Translations under genes and position numbers: made by a program | Shown here: in pieces, positions 1 through 9,834 of the stretch | How the letters are laid out: each line of letters opens with the position of its first letter | Numbering within the stretch: position 1 is the stretch's first letter | The notes under the pieces: generated by a model | Databases searched by the model: none | Told to the model about the DNA's origin: nothing | Seen by the model: the letters and a program-made list of their open reading frames with translations, nothing else | Assembly: GCF_023276435.1 (NCBI RefSeq) | Contig: NZ_JALLPO010000016.1 | Location: forward strand, 143,831-183,940 | Direction of reading: 5' to 3' | Source of the DNA: Sphaerisporangium perillae | GTDB lineage: Bacteria > Actinomycetota > Actinomycetes > Streptosporangiales > Streptosporangiaceae | DNA: 40,110 nucleotides

Positions 1-85
1 CTCCCACCCCCGCTCAACACCCCGCGGGGCGGGGGGGGCCTGACCGGGGGGGGGGGGCCCCCCCCCCCGGGCCCCCCCACCCCGC
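1..85. repeat. G/C homopolymer-rich inverted-repeat region at window edge
   Basis: The segment contains a run of 12 G (46-57) followed directly by 11 C (58-68), then GGG and 7 C, with an earlier 8-G run at 31-38. The G and C runs could form a very stable hairpin. In sugar ABC operons a stem-loop often separates the abundant binding-protein gene from the ATPase and permease genes, so this may be an attenuating hairpin after a binding-protein gene outside the window. Runs this long are also typical of low-quality contig ends, so the exact bases may be wrong. Confidence 0.5.
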
Positions 86-170
86 CGTGACGTTCCCTGA
101 AGACCGAAGTCTGCGGCACTGTGCAGCGTCCCCGCCTGAAGGTGGGGGTTTACACGCTCGAGGAGTTTCG

Positions 171-1700
171 ATGACCGACGACATCCTGCGGATGCGGGGA
201 ATCACCAAGACCTTTCCCGGAGTCAAGGCGCTCCAGGACGTGAACCTGTCCGTACGCCAAGGCGAGATCCACGCCATCTGCGGCGAGAACGGCGCGGGCA
301 AGTCGACTCTGATGAAGGTGCTGTCGGGCGTGTACCCCCACGGCTCCTACGAGGGCGAGATCCTCTTCGACGGCGATCCCTGCCGCTTCGCCACGATCCG
401 GGACAGCGAGCAGCGCGGGATCGTCATCATCCACCAGGAACTGGCGCTGTGCCCCCAGCTGTCGATCGCCGAGAACATCTTCCTCGGCAACGAGCGGGCG
501 GCCCGCGGCCTGATCGACTGGAACCGGACCAACCACGAGGCGGGCGGCCTCCTCACGCGCGTGGGGCTGCGGGAGAATCCCGTGACCCAGGTCTCCGACA
601 TCGGCGTGGGCAAGCAGCAGCTCGTCGAGATCGCCAAGGCGCTGTCCAAGGAGGTGCGGCTGCTCATCCTGGACGAGCCGACGGCCGCGCTCAACGACGA
701 GGACTCCGCGCACCTGCTGGACCTGCTGCGCGGCCTGCGCGACGAGGGCATCACCTGCGTGATCATCTCGCACAAGCTCAACGAGGTCATGGCGATCGCC
801 GACTCGATCACCATCCTGCGCGACGGGCGGACGATCGAGACCCTGGACATGAAGACCGACCACGTCACCGAGGACCGCATCATCTCGGCGATGGTCGGCC
901 GTGACCTGGAGAACCGCTACCCGCCGCACGAGCCGAAGATCGGCGACGAGGCGCTGCGCATCGAGGACTGGACGGTGCACAGCCCGACCCAGCGCGAGCG
1001 CAAGGTCGTCTCGGGGGCCGGCCTGACGCTGCGGCGAGGCGAGATCGTGGGGCTCGCCGGCCTGATGGGCGCCGGGCGCACGGAGCTGGCGATGAGCGTC
1101 TTCGGCCGCTCCTACGGCACCGACATCTCAGGGCGCATCTACCGGGACGGCAAGCTCGTCGAGATCCGCTCGGTGCGCGACGCCATCGACCACGGCATCG
1201 CCTACGCCACCGAGGACCGCAAGCGCTACGGGCTGAACCTCATCGACGACATCAAGCGCAACGTCTCGGCCGCCCAGCTGTCCAAGCTGGCCAGCCGGGG
1301 ATGGATCAACGACAACGAGGAATACCGGGTCGCCGAGGACTTCCGGGCGAGCATGAACATCAAGGCGCCCAGCGTGCTGAGCGTCACGGGCAAGCTCAGC
1401 GGCGGCAACCAGCAGAAGGTCGTCCTGTCCAAGTGGATCTTCACCGACGCCGACGTGCTCATCCTGGACGAGCCGACCCGGGGCATCGACGTGGGTGCCA
1501 AGTACGAGATCTACTCGATCATCAACCACCTGGCCGACCAGGGCAAGGCGATCATGGTCATATCCTCTGAGCTGCCCGAACTGCTGGGTCTGTGCGATCG
1601 GATCTACACGCTCTCGGCCGGCCGTATCACGGGCGAGGTCAGCCGGCAGGACGCGACCCAGGAACGCCTCATGCAGTACATGACGAAGGGACAGGAGTAG
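171..1700 (+). CDS. mmsA: Multiple-monosaccharide ABC transporter, ATP-binding protein
   Basis: This 509-residue tandem ABC ATPase should energise sugar import together with the permease encoded just downstream. Domain 1 has Walker [10 protein letters not shown] (38-46) and Walker B ending in D168-E169, with a degenerate signature ([10 protein letters not shown]). Domain 2 has a degenerate Walker A (GLMGAGRTE), signature LSGGNQQK (409-416) and Walker B D433-E434. This pattern of one degenerate site per domain is usual for the RbsA/XylG/MmsA class. The N-terminal segment [19 protein letters not shown] and the HGSYEGEI stretch match the MmsA/GguA (ChvE-linked) branch better than XylG. The ATG at 171 is chosen because AGGAG at 161-165 sits 5 nt upstream; an in-frame ATG at 87 would add an unrelated extension. 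The binding protein is expected upstream, outside the window. The substrate (xylose, glucose, galactose or arabinose) cannot be read from sequence. Confidence 0.92.
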   Translation: MTDDILRMRGITKTFPGVKALQDVNLSVRQGEIHAICGENGAGKSTLMKVLSGVYPHGSYEGEILFDGDPCRFATIRDSEQRGIVIIHQELALCPQLSIAENIFLGNERAARGLIDWNRTNHEAGGLLTRVGLRENPVTQVSDIGVGKQQLVEIAKALSKEVRLLILDEPTAALNDEDSAHLLDLLRGLRDEGITCVIISHKLNEVMAIADSITILRDGRTIETLDMKTDHVTEDRIISAMVGRDLENRYPPHEPKIGDEALRIEDWTVHSPTQRERKVVSGAGLTLRRGEIVGLAGLMGAGRTELAMSVFGRSYGTDISGRIYRDGKLVEIRSVRDAIDHGIAYATEDRKRYGLNLIDDIKRNVSAAQLSKLASRGWINDNEEYRVAEDFRASMNIKAPSVLSVTGKLSGGNQQKVVLSKWIFTDADVLILDEPTRGIDVGAKYEIYSIINHLADQGKAIMVISSELPELLGLCDRIYTLSAGRITGEVSRQDATQERLMQYMTKGQE

Positions 1701-1705
1701 ATCCG

Positions 1706-2968
1706 ATGAGCAGCATCTCCCCCGCCGGCGCCGATGTCACCCCGGGCGGGAAGGACGCCGGCCCCGCCGGGCCGCCGGGCCGCACGTCGCTGTTCGGCAT
1801 CTCGCTCAACATCCGCCAGAGCGGCATCTACATCGCCTTCGCGCTGATCGTCGTGCTGTTCTCCGTGCTGACGGACGGTGCTCTGCTCCAGCCGCAGAAC
1901 ATCTCCAACATCATCGTGCAGAACTCCTACATCCTGATCCTCGCCATCGGGATGATCCTGATCATCATCGCCGGGCACATCGACCTGTCGGTGGGGTCGG
2001 TGGTCGCCGTCACCGGCGCCATCGCGGCCGTGCTGATGGTGAACTACGGCGTCCCCTGGCCGCTCGCCCTGCTGCTCACCCTGATCGCGGGCGGCCTGAT
2101 CGGCGCCTGGCAGGGGTTCTGGATCGCCTACTTCGGCATCCCGGCGTTCATCGTCACCCTGGCCGGCATGCTGCTGTTCCGCGCGCTCACCCTCACCGTG
2201 CTCGGCAACCAGGGCATCGGCCCGTTCCCCGACCCGGTGCGCACGCTGGCCAACGGGTTCACCGACGGCTACCTGGGCAACATCGGCCTCGGCCCGCTCG
2301 GCGGCGCCGACCTGTTCAGCATCCTGGTGGGCGTCATCGCGGTCGCGGGCATGGCCACGTCACAGTGGCGCACCCGCAGCGCCCGGCTGCGTTACGGCCA
2401 GGATGTCGACCCGCCGGCCCTGTTCCTGCTGAAGATCATCGCCGGGGCCGTCGTGGTCATGGCCGTCGTGGTGCAGCTGGCCCGCTTCAAGAACCTCCCG
2501 TGGGTGCTGGTGCTGCTGGCGTTCCTGGTGCTCGGGTACTCCCTGATCACCACCCGCGCGGTGTTCGGCCGGCGCATCTACGCCATCGGCGGCAACCTGC
2601 AGGCGGCGATGCTGTCCGGCGTCAAGGTCAAGTCGGTGGTCTTCTGGATCTTCGTCAACATGGGCGTGCTCGCCGCCCTGGCCGGGGTCATCTTCGCCGG
2701 CCGCCTCAACCAGGCCGGTCCGACGGCCGGCAACTCCTTCGAGCTGGACGCCATCGCGGCCGCGTTCATCGGCGGCGCGGCGGTCCAGGGCGGCGTCGGC
2801 AAGGTGGTCGGCGCGATCACCGGCGGCCTCATCATGGGCGTGATCAACAATGGCATGTCCCTGATCGGCGCGCCCAGCGAGCGGGTCATGCTCGTCAAGG
2901 GCATCGTCCTGCTCGCCGCGGTCGCCTTCGACGTGTGGACCAAGCGCCGCGCCGGCAGCGCCGCGTAG
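1706..2968 (+). CDS. mmsB: Multiple-monosaccharide ABC transporter, permease
   Basis: This 420-residue polytopic membrane protein of the BPD_transp_2 family forms the translocation path for the upstream ATPase. About ten hydrophobic segments are visible, starting with IYIAFALIVVLFSVL near residues 41-55. The family motif AGHIDLSVGS lies near residue 92, and a GGNLQAAMLSGVKVKS motif, equivalent to the GxNxxAAxxSGI loop that contacts the ATPase, lies in the second half. The length fits MmsB/GguB and XylH (about 390-420). The start is the ATG 5 nt after the mmsA stop; its ribosome binding site (AGGAG, 1693-1697) lies inside the end of mmsA, so the two are translationally linked. A GC-rich imperfect hairpin after the stop (about 2969-2998) may end the operon. 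Confidence 0.92.
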   Translation: MSSISPAGADVTPGGKDAGPAGPPGRTSLFGISLNIRQSGIYIAFALIVVLFSVLTDGALLQPQNISNIIVQNSYILILAIGMILIIIAGHIDLSVGSVVAVTGAIAAVLMVNYGVPWPLALLLTLIAGGLIGAWQGFWIAYFGIPAFIVTLAGMLLFRALTLTVLGNQGIGPFPDPVRTLANGFTDGYLGNIGLGPLGGADLFSILVGVIAVAGMATSQWRTRSARLRYGQDVDPPALFLLKIIAGAVVVMAVVVQLARFKNLPWVLVLLAFLVLGYSLITTRAVFGRRIYAIGGNLQAAMLSGVKVKSVVFWIFVNMGVLAALAGVIFAGRLNQAGPTAGNSFELDAIAAAFIGGAAVQGGVGKVVGAITGGLIMGVINNGMSLIGAPSERVMLVKGIVLLAAVAFDVWTKRRAGSAA

Positions 2969-3055
2969 CGGGTCGCCCGGCAGCGCCTGGGGGGCGGACC
3001 TTCGCGGACACGCGGCATGCCTCGGGGCGGCCCGATGTTGCGGCGGGAGCAAGGT

Positions 3056-3129
3056 CTACAGTGAACGTTGTCGGACCTTCGCCGTAGGCTGGCGGTTTCA
3101 CCGACATCTCGCCACGCACAACAGGAGGG
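3056..3129 (+). promoter_or_regulatory. Probable moaA promoter and ribosome binding site
   Basis: TAGGCT at 3085-3090 resembles an actinobacterial -10 box and recurs before uppP, mshC and metH in this window. TACAGT at 3056-3061 is an alternative. A strong ribosome binding site AGGAGGG (3123-3129) lies 7 nt before the GTG start of moaA. No -35 box is convincing. Confidence 0.45.
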
Positions 3130-3136
3130 CCCCCCG

Positions 3137-4126
3137 GTGCTCGTTGACTCGTTCGGGCGAGTGGCCACCGACCTCAGGGTCTCGCTGACCGACAAGTGCA
3201 ATCTCCGCTGCGCCTACTGCATGCCTCCGGAGGGCCTCGACTGGCTGCCGAAGCCTGAACTGCTCACCGCCGACGAGATCTGCCGCCTGGTGGCCATCGG
3301 CGTCGAGCGGCTCGGCATCACCGAGATCCGCTACACCGGCGGCGAGCCGCTGCTGCGGCGCGAGATCGTCGACATCGTCGCGCGGACGGCCGCGCTGCGT
3401 CCCCGCCCGCAGATCTCGATCACCTCCAACGGCATCGGCCTGGCCCGCCTCGCCGAGCCGCTGGCGCAGGCGGGCCTCGACCGGGTCAACATCTCGCTCG
3501 ACACCCTCGACCGTGAGGCCTTCATCCGGCTGGCGCACCGCGACCGGCTCGCCGACGTCCTTTCCGGCCTGGCCGCCGCCGAGGCGGCGGGTCTTCGGCC
3601 GGTGAAGGTCAACGCGGTCCTCATGCGCGACGTCAACGACCACGAGGCGGTGCGGCTGCTGCGCTTCTGCCTCGAGCAGGGCTACGAGCTGCGGTTCATC
3701 GAGCAGATGCCGCTCGACGCCCAGCACGGCTGGCGCCGCGAGAACATGGTCACCGCCGACGAGATCCTCGCCATCCTGGGCGCCGAGTTCAGCCTGACTC
3801 CCGACGACCCGGGGGAGCGGGGCAGCGCCCCGGCCGAGGTCTTCCTGGTGGACGGCGGTCCCGCCAGGGTCGGGGTCATCGGCTCGGTGACCCGGCCGTT
3901 CTGCGGCGCCTGCGACCGGGTGCGGCTGACGGCCGACGGCCAGATCCGCAACTGCCTGTTCGCGACCGAGGAGTCCGACCTGCGCGGCGCCCTGCGGTCG
4001 GGGGCCTCCGACGACGAGCTGGCGGAGCGCTGGGTCGCCGCCGTGCGCGGCAAGCGCGCCGGCCACGGCATCGACGATCCGAGCTTCCTGCAGCCGGCCC
4101 GCCCCATGTCGGCCATCGGCGGCTGA
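3137..4126 (+). CDS. moaA: GTP 3',8-cyclase (molybdenum cofactor biosynthesis protein A)
   Basis: This is a 329-residue radical SAM enzyme that, with MoaC, converts GTP to cyclic pyranopterin monophosphate, the first step of molybdenum cofactor synthesis. The N-terminal cluster motif is C21-NLR-C25-AY-C28, followed by the TGGEPLLR SAM-binding stretch. The second, substrate-binding 4Fe-4S cluster motif is CGACDRVRLTADGQIRNC (C-x2-C-x13-C). The protein ends in the Gly-Gly typical of MoaA. The GTG at 3137 is chosen over an earlier in-frame ATG at 3068 because AGGAGGG lies 7 nt upstream and the protein then starts at the conserved LVDSFGRVATDLRVSL segment. It runs directly into mobA with a 1-nt gap. 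The cofactor made is needed by the nitrate reductase encoded about 25 kb downstream. Confidence 0.95.
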   Translation: MLVDSFGRVATDLRVSLTDKCNLRCAYCMPPEGLDWLPKPELLTADEICRLVAIGVERLGITEIRYTGGEPLLRREIVDIVARTAALRPRPQISITSNGIGLARLAEPLAQAGLDRVNISLDTLDREAFIRLAHRDRLADVLSGLAAAEAAGLRPVKVNAVLMRDVNDHEAVRLLRFCLEQGYELRFIEQMPLDAQHGWRRENMVTADEILAILGAEFSLTPDDPGERGSAPAEVFLVDGGPARVGVIGSVTRPFCGACDRVRLTADGQIRNCLFATEESDLRGALRSGASDDELAERWVAAVRGKRAGHGIDDPSFLQPARPMSAIGG

Positions 4127-4127
4127 G

Positions 4128-4907
4128 ATGCCCGCCGCGCCGCGTGGGACGCCGGGCGCCGCGAGGGTGCCCGGCTCGCCGCCTGGCCTGCCGTACGCCG
4201 GGCCGGAGCCCGGCGCGGCGCCTGGGGCCCCCTACGACGCCGTGGTGCCGGCGGCCGGGCCGTACGACGCCGTGGTGCCGACCGCGGTGCCGTACGACGC
4301 CGTGGTGCTGGCGGGGGGCGAGGCGCGACGGCTCGGCGGAGGGGACAAGCCCGGCGTCAGCGTGGGCGGCCTGACGCTGATCGAGCGCGTCGTGGCGGCG
4401 GTGCCCGGCGCCGCCCGGCTCGTCGTGGTGGGCCCGGCACGCCCGGGCCTCCCGCGCGGTGAGTTCGCCCGTGAGGACCCGCCGGGCGGCGGCCCTATCC
4501 CCGCACTGCGCGCGGGCCTGGCGCGCGTCCAGGCGCCGTGGGTGGCGCTGCTGGCGGCCGATCTGCCGTTCCTCCTGCCCGGCCACGTCGCCGCGCTGCT
4601 CGCCGCCGCGGGGACGCCCCCGCGGGCCGGGGCCGTGCTGGTCGACGAGGACGGGCGTGAGCAGTGGCTCACCGGCGTCTGGCGGACGGAGACGCTCGCC
4701 CGCGCGCTCGCCGGGTACGAGGGGCGGTCCCTGCGCGGGCTGCTCGGCCCGCTCGACCCGGTGCGGCTCGGCCTGCCGGTGGGCGACGGCGGCCGCGTTC
4801 CGTGGTTCGATTGCGACACGATCGACGACGTGGCGGACGCCAGGAGGCGGATGCCGCACGCGGCCGGGGAAGCGACGGAATCCGGCGGGCGGGCGGCACT
4901 GCCGTGA
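4128..4907 (+). CDS. mobA: Molybdenum cofactor guanylyltransferase-like NTP transferase
   Basis: This 259-residue protein carries a MobA-type nucleotidyltransferase fold: LAGGEARRLGGGDKPG is the GTP/Mg-binding loop (family LAGGxSxRMGxDK), and AADLPFL carries the metal-binding Asp. It would attach GMP to molybdopterin to form the bis-MGD cofactor used by enzymes such as NasC. The enzyme core starts only near residue 55 (YDAVVLAGG). The first roughly 55 residues are Pro/Ala/Gly-rich and include two extra copies of the first beta-strand, produced by a 30-bp tandem repeat (see the repeat entry). The ATG is 1 nt after the moaA stop; a GTG inside the repeat could be the true start and would give a normal MobA N-terminus. 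Genetic context (moaA before, DUF6457 after) supports the role. Confidence 0.85.
   Translation: MPAAPRGTPGAARVPGSPPGLPYAGPEPGAAPGAPYDAVVPAAGPYDAVVPTAVPYDAVVLAGGEARRLGGGDKPGVSVGGLTLIERVVAAVPGAARLVVVGPARPGLPRGEFAREDPPGGGPIPALRAGLARVQAPWVALLAADLPFLLPGHVAALLAAAGTPPRAGAVLVDEDGREQWLTGVWRTETLARALAGYEGRSLRGLLGPLDPVRLGLPVGDGGRVPWFDCDTIDDVADARRRMPHAAGEATESGGRAALP
4231..4320 (+). repeat. Three tandem 30-bp units at the mobA N-terminus
   Basis: Three successive 30-bp units (4231, 4261 and 4291) each contain TACGACGCCGTGGTG, encoding YDAVV three times in frame, first followed by P and finally by LAGG. The third copy is the genuine first strand of the nucleotide-binding fold. Copies 1 and 2 look like duplications that lengthened the N-terminus. 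Confidence 0.85.
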
Positions 4908-4941
4908 CCGCCCGTGAAAGGTTCACGAGGAGAGGGACTTC

Positions 4942-5199
4942 ATGAACGTGCTGGCTGAGTGGACGGCGCTGGTCTGCAAGGAACTGGACATCGACCCCGA
5001 GAAGGTGGACCGGGACGCCGTTCTCGATCTGACCAGGGATGTCGCCCACGGGGTGGCTCGTCCCGCGGCGCCGCTCACCGCCTACCTGCTCGGCCTGGCG
5101 CAGGGCGCCGGCACCGCGTCGCCGGAGGCGCTCGAACGCCTGTCGACGCTGGCGAAGAACTGGGGACAGGCGACGGCGGAAACGCTCGGCGACCGCTGA
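4942..5199 (+). CDS. DUF6457 protein, molybdopterin-gene associated
   Basis: This small 85-residue protein is mostly helical and cytoplasmic, with no membrane segment. The stretch VLDLTRDVAHGVARPAAPLT is the recognisable core of the DUF6457 family, commonly found next to mobA in actinobacteria and sometimes annotated as a molybdopterin-guanine dinucleotide biosynthesis protein. Its biochemical role is unknown. The ribosome binding site GAGGAGAGGG precedes the ATG. It lies 34 nt after mobA and closes the moaA-mobA operon; the strong hairpin at 5247-5287 follows. Confidence 0.82.
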   Translation: MNVLAEWTALVCKELDIDPEKVDRDAVLDLTRDVAHGVARPAAPLTAYLLGLAQGAGTASPEALERLSTLAKNWGQATAETLGDR

Positions 5200-5220
5200 G
5201 CGGGCCGGGCCGGCGCATTT

Positions 5221-5356
5221 AAAAAAGCTCTTTTATGAAGAAATGGGCGACGCCGGGTGGTTACGGGGGCAAACCACCCGGCGTCGCTTCATCGGCGTTC
5301 CGACGGGGGCCCGGAACGCCGGCACGAGCGCTCCGACGGGGGACCAGAGCGCTTGT
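5221..5356 (-). ncRNA. Candidate 6C-like small RNA with three C-rich hairpin loops
   Basis: Read on the minus strand, three hairpins follow one another: stem 5347-5353/5327-5333 (7 bp), stem 5313-5321/5293-5301 (9 bp) and stem 5272-5287/5247-5262 (16 bp). Each loop displays CCCCCGU although the stems are unrelated in sequence. After the last stem comes a short AAAAGAGCUUUUUU segment (5234-5221), so the third hairpin probably also terminates the transcript. The actinobacterial 6C RNA (Rfam; B11 in Mycobacterium) is defined by tandem hairpins with C-rich loops. The match here is by architecture, not by a covariance-model search. A possible -35 TTGACG (minus strand, 5397-5392) and -10 TACGCT (5368-5363) lie upstream, with a long 23-nt spacer. 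It sits just downstream of the DUF3099 gene on the same strand. Confidence 0.6.
5247..5287. terminator. Strong 16-bp hairpin, likely bidirectional terminator
   Basis: A perfect 16-bp inverted repeat (5247-5262 with 5272-5287) has a 9-nt loop. It lies 47 nt after the DUF6457 stop, so it can end the moaA operon on the plus strand. On the minus strand it is the third hairpin of the candidate 6C-like RNA and is followed by a U-run. Confidence 0.75.
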
Positions 5357-5399
5357 CTAAAGCGTACACCTACAACCCATGGGGTGCGTCAAGACTTTG

Positions 5400-5738
5400 T
5401 CACGACCCGATCTCGCGTCGGTGGATTGGTATCTCGGTTTGGTTAGGTCCTTCTCCGTCAAAGGTAGAGCTCACGCCACGACTCGGCTCGTTCGCGCCGA
5501 TGACGGCGATGTACGGCAGGAAGATCGCTCCGGCGACGAAGAGAGCCCGGACAGGCCAAGGGACGTTCAGCACCACGGCCAGGATGAGGCACAGTGTCCG
5601 TATGCCCATCTGGATGAAGTAGCGCTTCTCCCTGCGGCCGATGTCGGCCGTGAGGGAGGGTCTCGCGTCGGTGACCTCATGAACGACCGTGCGGCCGCGC
5701 CGAACCTTCACGCAATCCACGTTAGTCCCCGAACTCAT
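5400..5738 (-). CDS. DUF3099 small membrane protein
   Basis: This 112-residue protein has the DUF3099 signature: VTDARPSLTADIGRREKRYF followed by two hydrophobic stretches (about residues 44-61 and 63-82, the second ending in FLPYIAVIGAN). It is probably a two-helix inner-membrane protein; its function is unknown. The polar C-terminal tail of about 25 residues lies after the second helix. The start is uncertain: the ATG at 5738 lacks a clear ribosome binding site, and an upstream in-frame ATG at 5773 or an internal GTG are alternatives. It is divergent from the dodecin gene and is followed on the same strand by the C-loop RNA. Confidence 0.75.
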   Translation of the reverse strand: MSSGTNVDCVKVRRGRTVVHEVTDARPSLTADIGRREKRYFIQMGIRTLCLILAVVLNVPWPVRALFVAGAIFLPYIAVIGANEPSRGVSSTFDGEGPNQTEIPIHRREIGS

Positions 5739-5804
5739 CGGTGGTGACGGCGGCCGTGGCAGGACGGGCGTCATACGATCAAGGGCGACGCTAAGGAGAC
5801 AACG

Positions 5805-6017
5805 ATGAGCGATCGTACGTACCGCGTGACCGAGATCGTCGGCACGTCCGCCGAGAGCGTGGACCAGGCGATCCGCAACGGCATCCGCCGGGCGGCCGAG
5901 ACCCTGCGCCATCTCGACTGGTTCGAGGTGACCGAGGTCCGCGGCCACATCGAGGACGGCGAGATCGGCCACTACCAGGTGGGCATGAAGGTGGGCTTCC
6001 GCCTGGAGGACTCCTAA
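5805..6017 (+). CDS. Dodecin family flavin-binding protein
   Basis: This 70-residue protein has full-length dodecin sequence (YRVTEIVGTSAESVDQAIRN near the start, then a helix and two strands). Dodecins assemble as hollow dodecamers that bind and buffer free flavins in the cytoplasm. The flavin-stacking Trp is W39 in LDWFEV, and the Gln that contacts the isoalloxazine ring is probably Q58 in HYQVGMKVGF. The ribosome binding site AAGGAG (5793-5798) lies 6 nt before the ATG. TACGAT upstream (5774-5779) may be the -10 box. It is a single-gene unit followed by a 12-bp terminator hairpin. Confidence 0.93.
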   Translation: MSDRTYRVTEIVGTSAESVDQAIRNGIRRAAETLRHLDWFEVTEVRGHIEDGEIGHYQVGMKVGFRLEDS

Positions 6018-6148
6018 GAGCTATCCCGTGCCGGCCAAGCGGAAGGTCTCCCACGCACGTGGCTTGGTGTGGGAACGAGCCCGGCCAGGGATCCGGGTGA
6101 AGTCCCAGGGTGTGCCTGCGACGCTACGATCTTCGCGCCCAGGGTGGT

Positions 6149-6178
6149 CCCGGTGCCGGGAGGGGGCCCGGCACCGGG
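6149..6178. terminator. 12-bp hairpin between dodecin and tldE
   Basis: A perfect inverted repeat CCCGGTGCCGGG / CCCGGCACCGGG with a 6-nt loop lies between two convergent genes, 11 nt beyond the tldE stop. It probably terminates transcription from both sides; there is no U-tract, as is common in actinomycetes. Confidence 0.7.
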
Positions 6179-6188
6179 GGGGAGTGGC

Positions 6189-7552
6189 TCAGCTGGCCTG
6201 GCTGACCGTCGACATGTTGAAGTCGGGCACCCGCACCGCCGGCATGATCGTTCGGGTGAAGTAGTCGTTCCACTCGCGGGGGAGCGTCTGCTCCTCGCGG
6301 CCGATCTCGGTGAGCCGGCCGAGCAGGTCGACCGGGCTCTCGTTGAACCGGAAGTTGTTGACCTCGCCGACCACCTCGCCGTTCTCCACGAGATAGACGC
6401 CGTCACGGGTGAGGCCGGTCAGCAGCAGCGACTGCGGGTCGACCTCGCGGATGTACCACAGGCAGGTGAGCAGCAGGCCGCGCTCGGTCGAGGCGACCAT
6501 CTCCTCCAGCGAGCGCCCGCCCTCGGGACCCGACATGATCAGGTTGTCGATCTGGGGGGTCGCCGCCAGCCCGGTCAGCCCGGCCGAGTAGCGGGTCTGC
6601 AGCAGCGCCGCCAGGGAGCCGTCGCGGATCCAGTCGGTCCGCGACAGCGGCAGCCCGTTGTCGAAGACCGAGCGCTCGCGGCTGCCCGCGTGGGCGACCA
6701 CGAAGGGCGCGGAGGCGATGCCGGGGGCGGCCGGATCGCTGTACAGGTCGACCGGGGAGTTCGACAGCGACTCGCCGACGCGGGTGCCGCCGCCGGGCTT
6801 GGAGAAGACCGTGCGGCCGTCGGCGGCGTCCCTGGCCCCCGCCGACCAGTACAGGTAGATCATCAGGTCGGCCACCGCCGTGGGCGGGATCAGCGTCTCG
6901 TACCGGCCCGCGGGCAGGTCGACGCGGCGCTTGGCCCAGTCGAGGCGGCGCGCGAGGCCGGCGTCCAGCGCCGCGACGTCCACGTCGGTGAAGTCACGGG
7001 TGGCCACGCCGGACCAGGCCGAACGGGTCATGTCGGGCGACTTGGCGTTGAGCTCCAGGCGGCCGGTCGGCTGGTCGTGGCGGAGCCGCAGCCCGGTGGA
7101 GGACCCGACGAACGTCGAGGTGAGGATGTGCTCGGCGAAGCCGTACAGCTTGCGGTTGGCGGTCTCGGCCACGGCGAACGCCTCGCCGAGCGCGGGGGCG
7201 AACCGGCCGAACACCTCGATCGAGGTCGACTCGGCGGGCCGGTCCCAGTCGGGGGACTGCGCCGCCGCGACCAGCGGCCGGGCGTCCTCGGCGGGCGGCG
7301 CCTCGTGCGAGGCCAGGTCGGCCGCGGTGACGACGTCGGCGAGCTGGTCGGGACGCACCGCCGAGCGCGAGACGACGCCGACACCCTGGCCGGTGATCGA
7401 GATCACCGTGAGCTGGGAGGAACGGGCCACCCCGTTGGTGGTCAGCGTGTTGCCGGCGAAGCGGAGGTTCGCGGTGGACCCCTCGTCGACGATCACGACG
7501 CAGTCGTCGGCCTTGCTGAGCGCAAGGGCACGCTCGACGGTCTCCTGAGGAG

Positions 7553-7556
<4 letters not shown>
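6189..7556 (-). CDS. tldE: TldE/PmbA family protein, partner of TldD
   Basis: This 455-residue protein belongs to the TldD/PmbA family. TldD-TldE heterodimers cleave unfolded peptide segments and are known to mature microcin B17 and degrade CcdA; in actinobacteria the usual substrate is not known. Like other TldE subunits it lacks the HExxxH zinc motif found in its partner and probably forms the inactive half of the complex. The start is a GTG whose last bases overlap the tldD stop (GTGA at 7556-7553), with ribosome binding site AGGAGGG just upstream inside the tldD end, so the pair is translationally coupled. Confidence 0.9.
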
Positions 7557-9058
<1,502 letters not shown>

Positions 9059-9128
9059 GATCCTAACCGTGTGATCTTGTACGGCACGGATAAGGGTTTA
9101 CCTGCGAGTAGGCGATAGCGTCTTGCCC

Positions 9129-9833
9129 ATGGCTCGATCAGTACTCGTAACCGGTGGCAATCGCGGGATCGGCCTTTCGATCGCCCGTGAGCTGGCCGCG
9201 GCCGGTGACGCCGTCGCCGTCACCTACCGCTCTGGAGAGCCCCCTGAGGGGTTGTTCGGGGTGAGGTGTGACGTCACCAGCTCCGAAGACGTGGACGCCG
9301 CCTTCTCCAAGGCCGAGGCGGAGCACGGGCCCGTCGAGGTCGTCGTGGCCAACGCGGGCATCACCAGGGACACCCTGCTGCCGTTGATGAAGGAGGACGC
9401 CTTCACCGACGTCATCGACACCAACCTGACCGGCGCCTACCGCGTCGCGAAGCGGGCGACCCGCGGCATGCTGCGGATGCGGCGCGGCCGCATCGTGCTC
9501 ATCTCCTCCGTCGTCGCAATGCTCGGCTCGGCCGGCCAGACCAACTACGCCGCCTCCAAGGCCGGCCTGATCGGCTTCGGCCGGTCGCTGGCGCGCGAGC
9601 TCGGGTCGCGCGGCATCACCGTCAACGTGGTGGCGCCCGGCTTCGTCGAGACCGACATGACGGCCGCCCTGGAGTCCGAGCAGCAGCAGGCCATACTCAA
9701 GAACATCCCGCTCGGCCGGGCCGCGAGCGGAGCCGACATCGCGCGGGTGGTCAAGTTCCTGGCGAGCGACGACGCCGCCTATATCACCGGGGCGGTCGTC
9801 CCGGTCGACGGCGGCCTGGGAATGGGGCACTGA
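9129..9833 (+). CDS. fabG: 3-oxoacyl-ACP reductase
   Basis: This 234-residue short-chain dehydrogenase is the NADPH-dependent beta-ketoacyl-ACP reductase of type II fatty acid synthesis. Visible motifs are TGGNRGIG (cofactor loop, near residue 8), NAGITRD (NAG motif), a catalytic Ser in VLISSVVAMLGSAGQTNY, and the active-site YAASK. The C-terminal segment ITGAVVPVDGGLGMGH is typical of FabG. It is followed 1 nt later by fabI, the same arrangement as mabA-inhA in mycobacteria. The ATG at 9129 is chosen; a TTG two codons earlier is less likely. No clear ribosome binding site is seen, so this transcript may be leaderless or have a short leader. Confidence 0.93.
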   Translation: MARSVLVTGGNRGIGLSIARELAAAGDAVAVTYRSGEPPEGLFGVRCDVTSSEDVDAAFSKAEAEHGPVEVVVANAGITRDTLLPLMKEDAFTDVIDTNLTGAYRVAKRATRGMLRMRRGRIVLISSVVAMLGSAGQTNYAASKAGLIGFGRSLARELGSRGITVNVVAPGFVETDMTAALESEQQQAILKNIPLGRAASGADIARVVKFLASDDAAYITGAVVPVDGGLGMGH

Positions 9834-9834
9834 C

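Noticed and set aside
5257..5747. Plus-strand ORFs across the C-loop RNA and DUF3099
   Set aside because: They run antisense to a recognisable DUF3099 protein and through the hairpins; the apparent peptide repeat only reflects the shared loop sequence.
6026..6140. Cobalamin-riboswitch-like segment (GGGAAC, then GGTGAAGTCC and CCTGCGACGCTACGA)
   Set aside because: The short boxes resemble parts of the B12 element, but the spacing between GGGAA and GGTG is too long, the full set of paired stems is not seen, and no gene follows on the plus strand before a terminator and a convergent gene. A covariance-model search would settle it.
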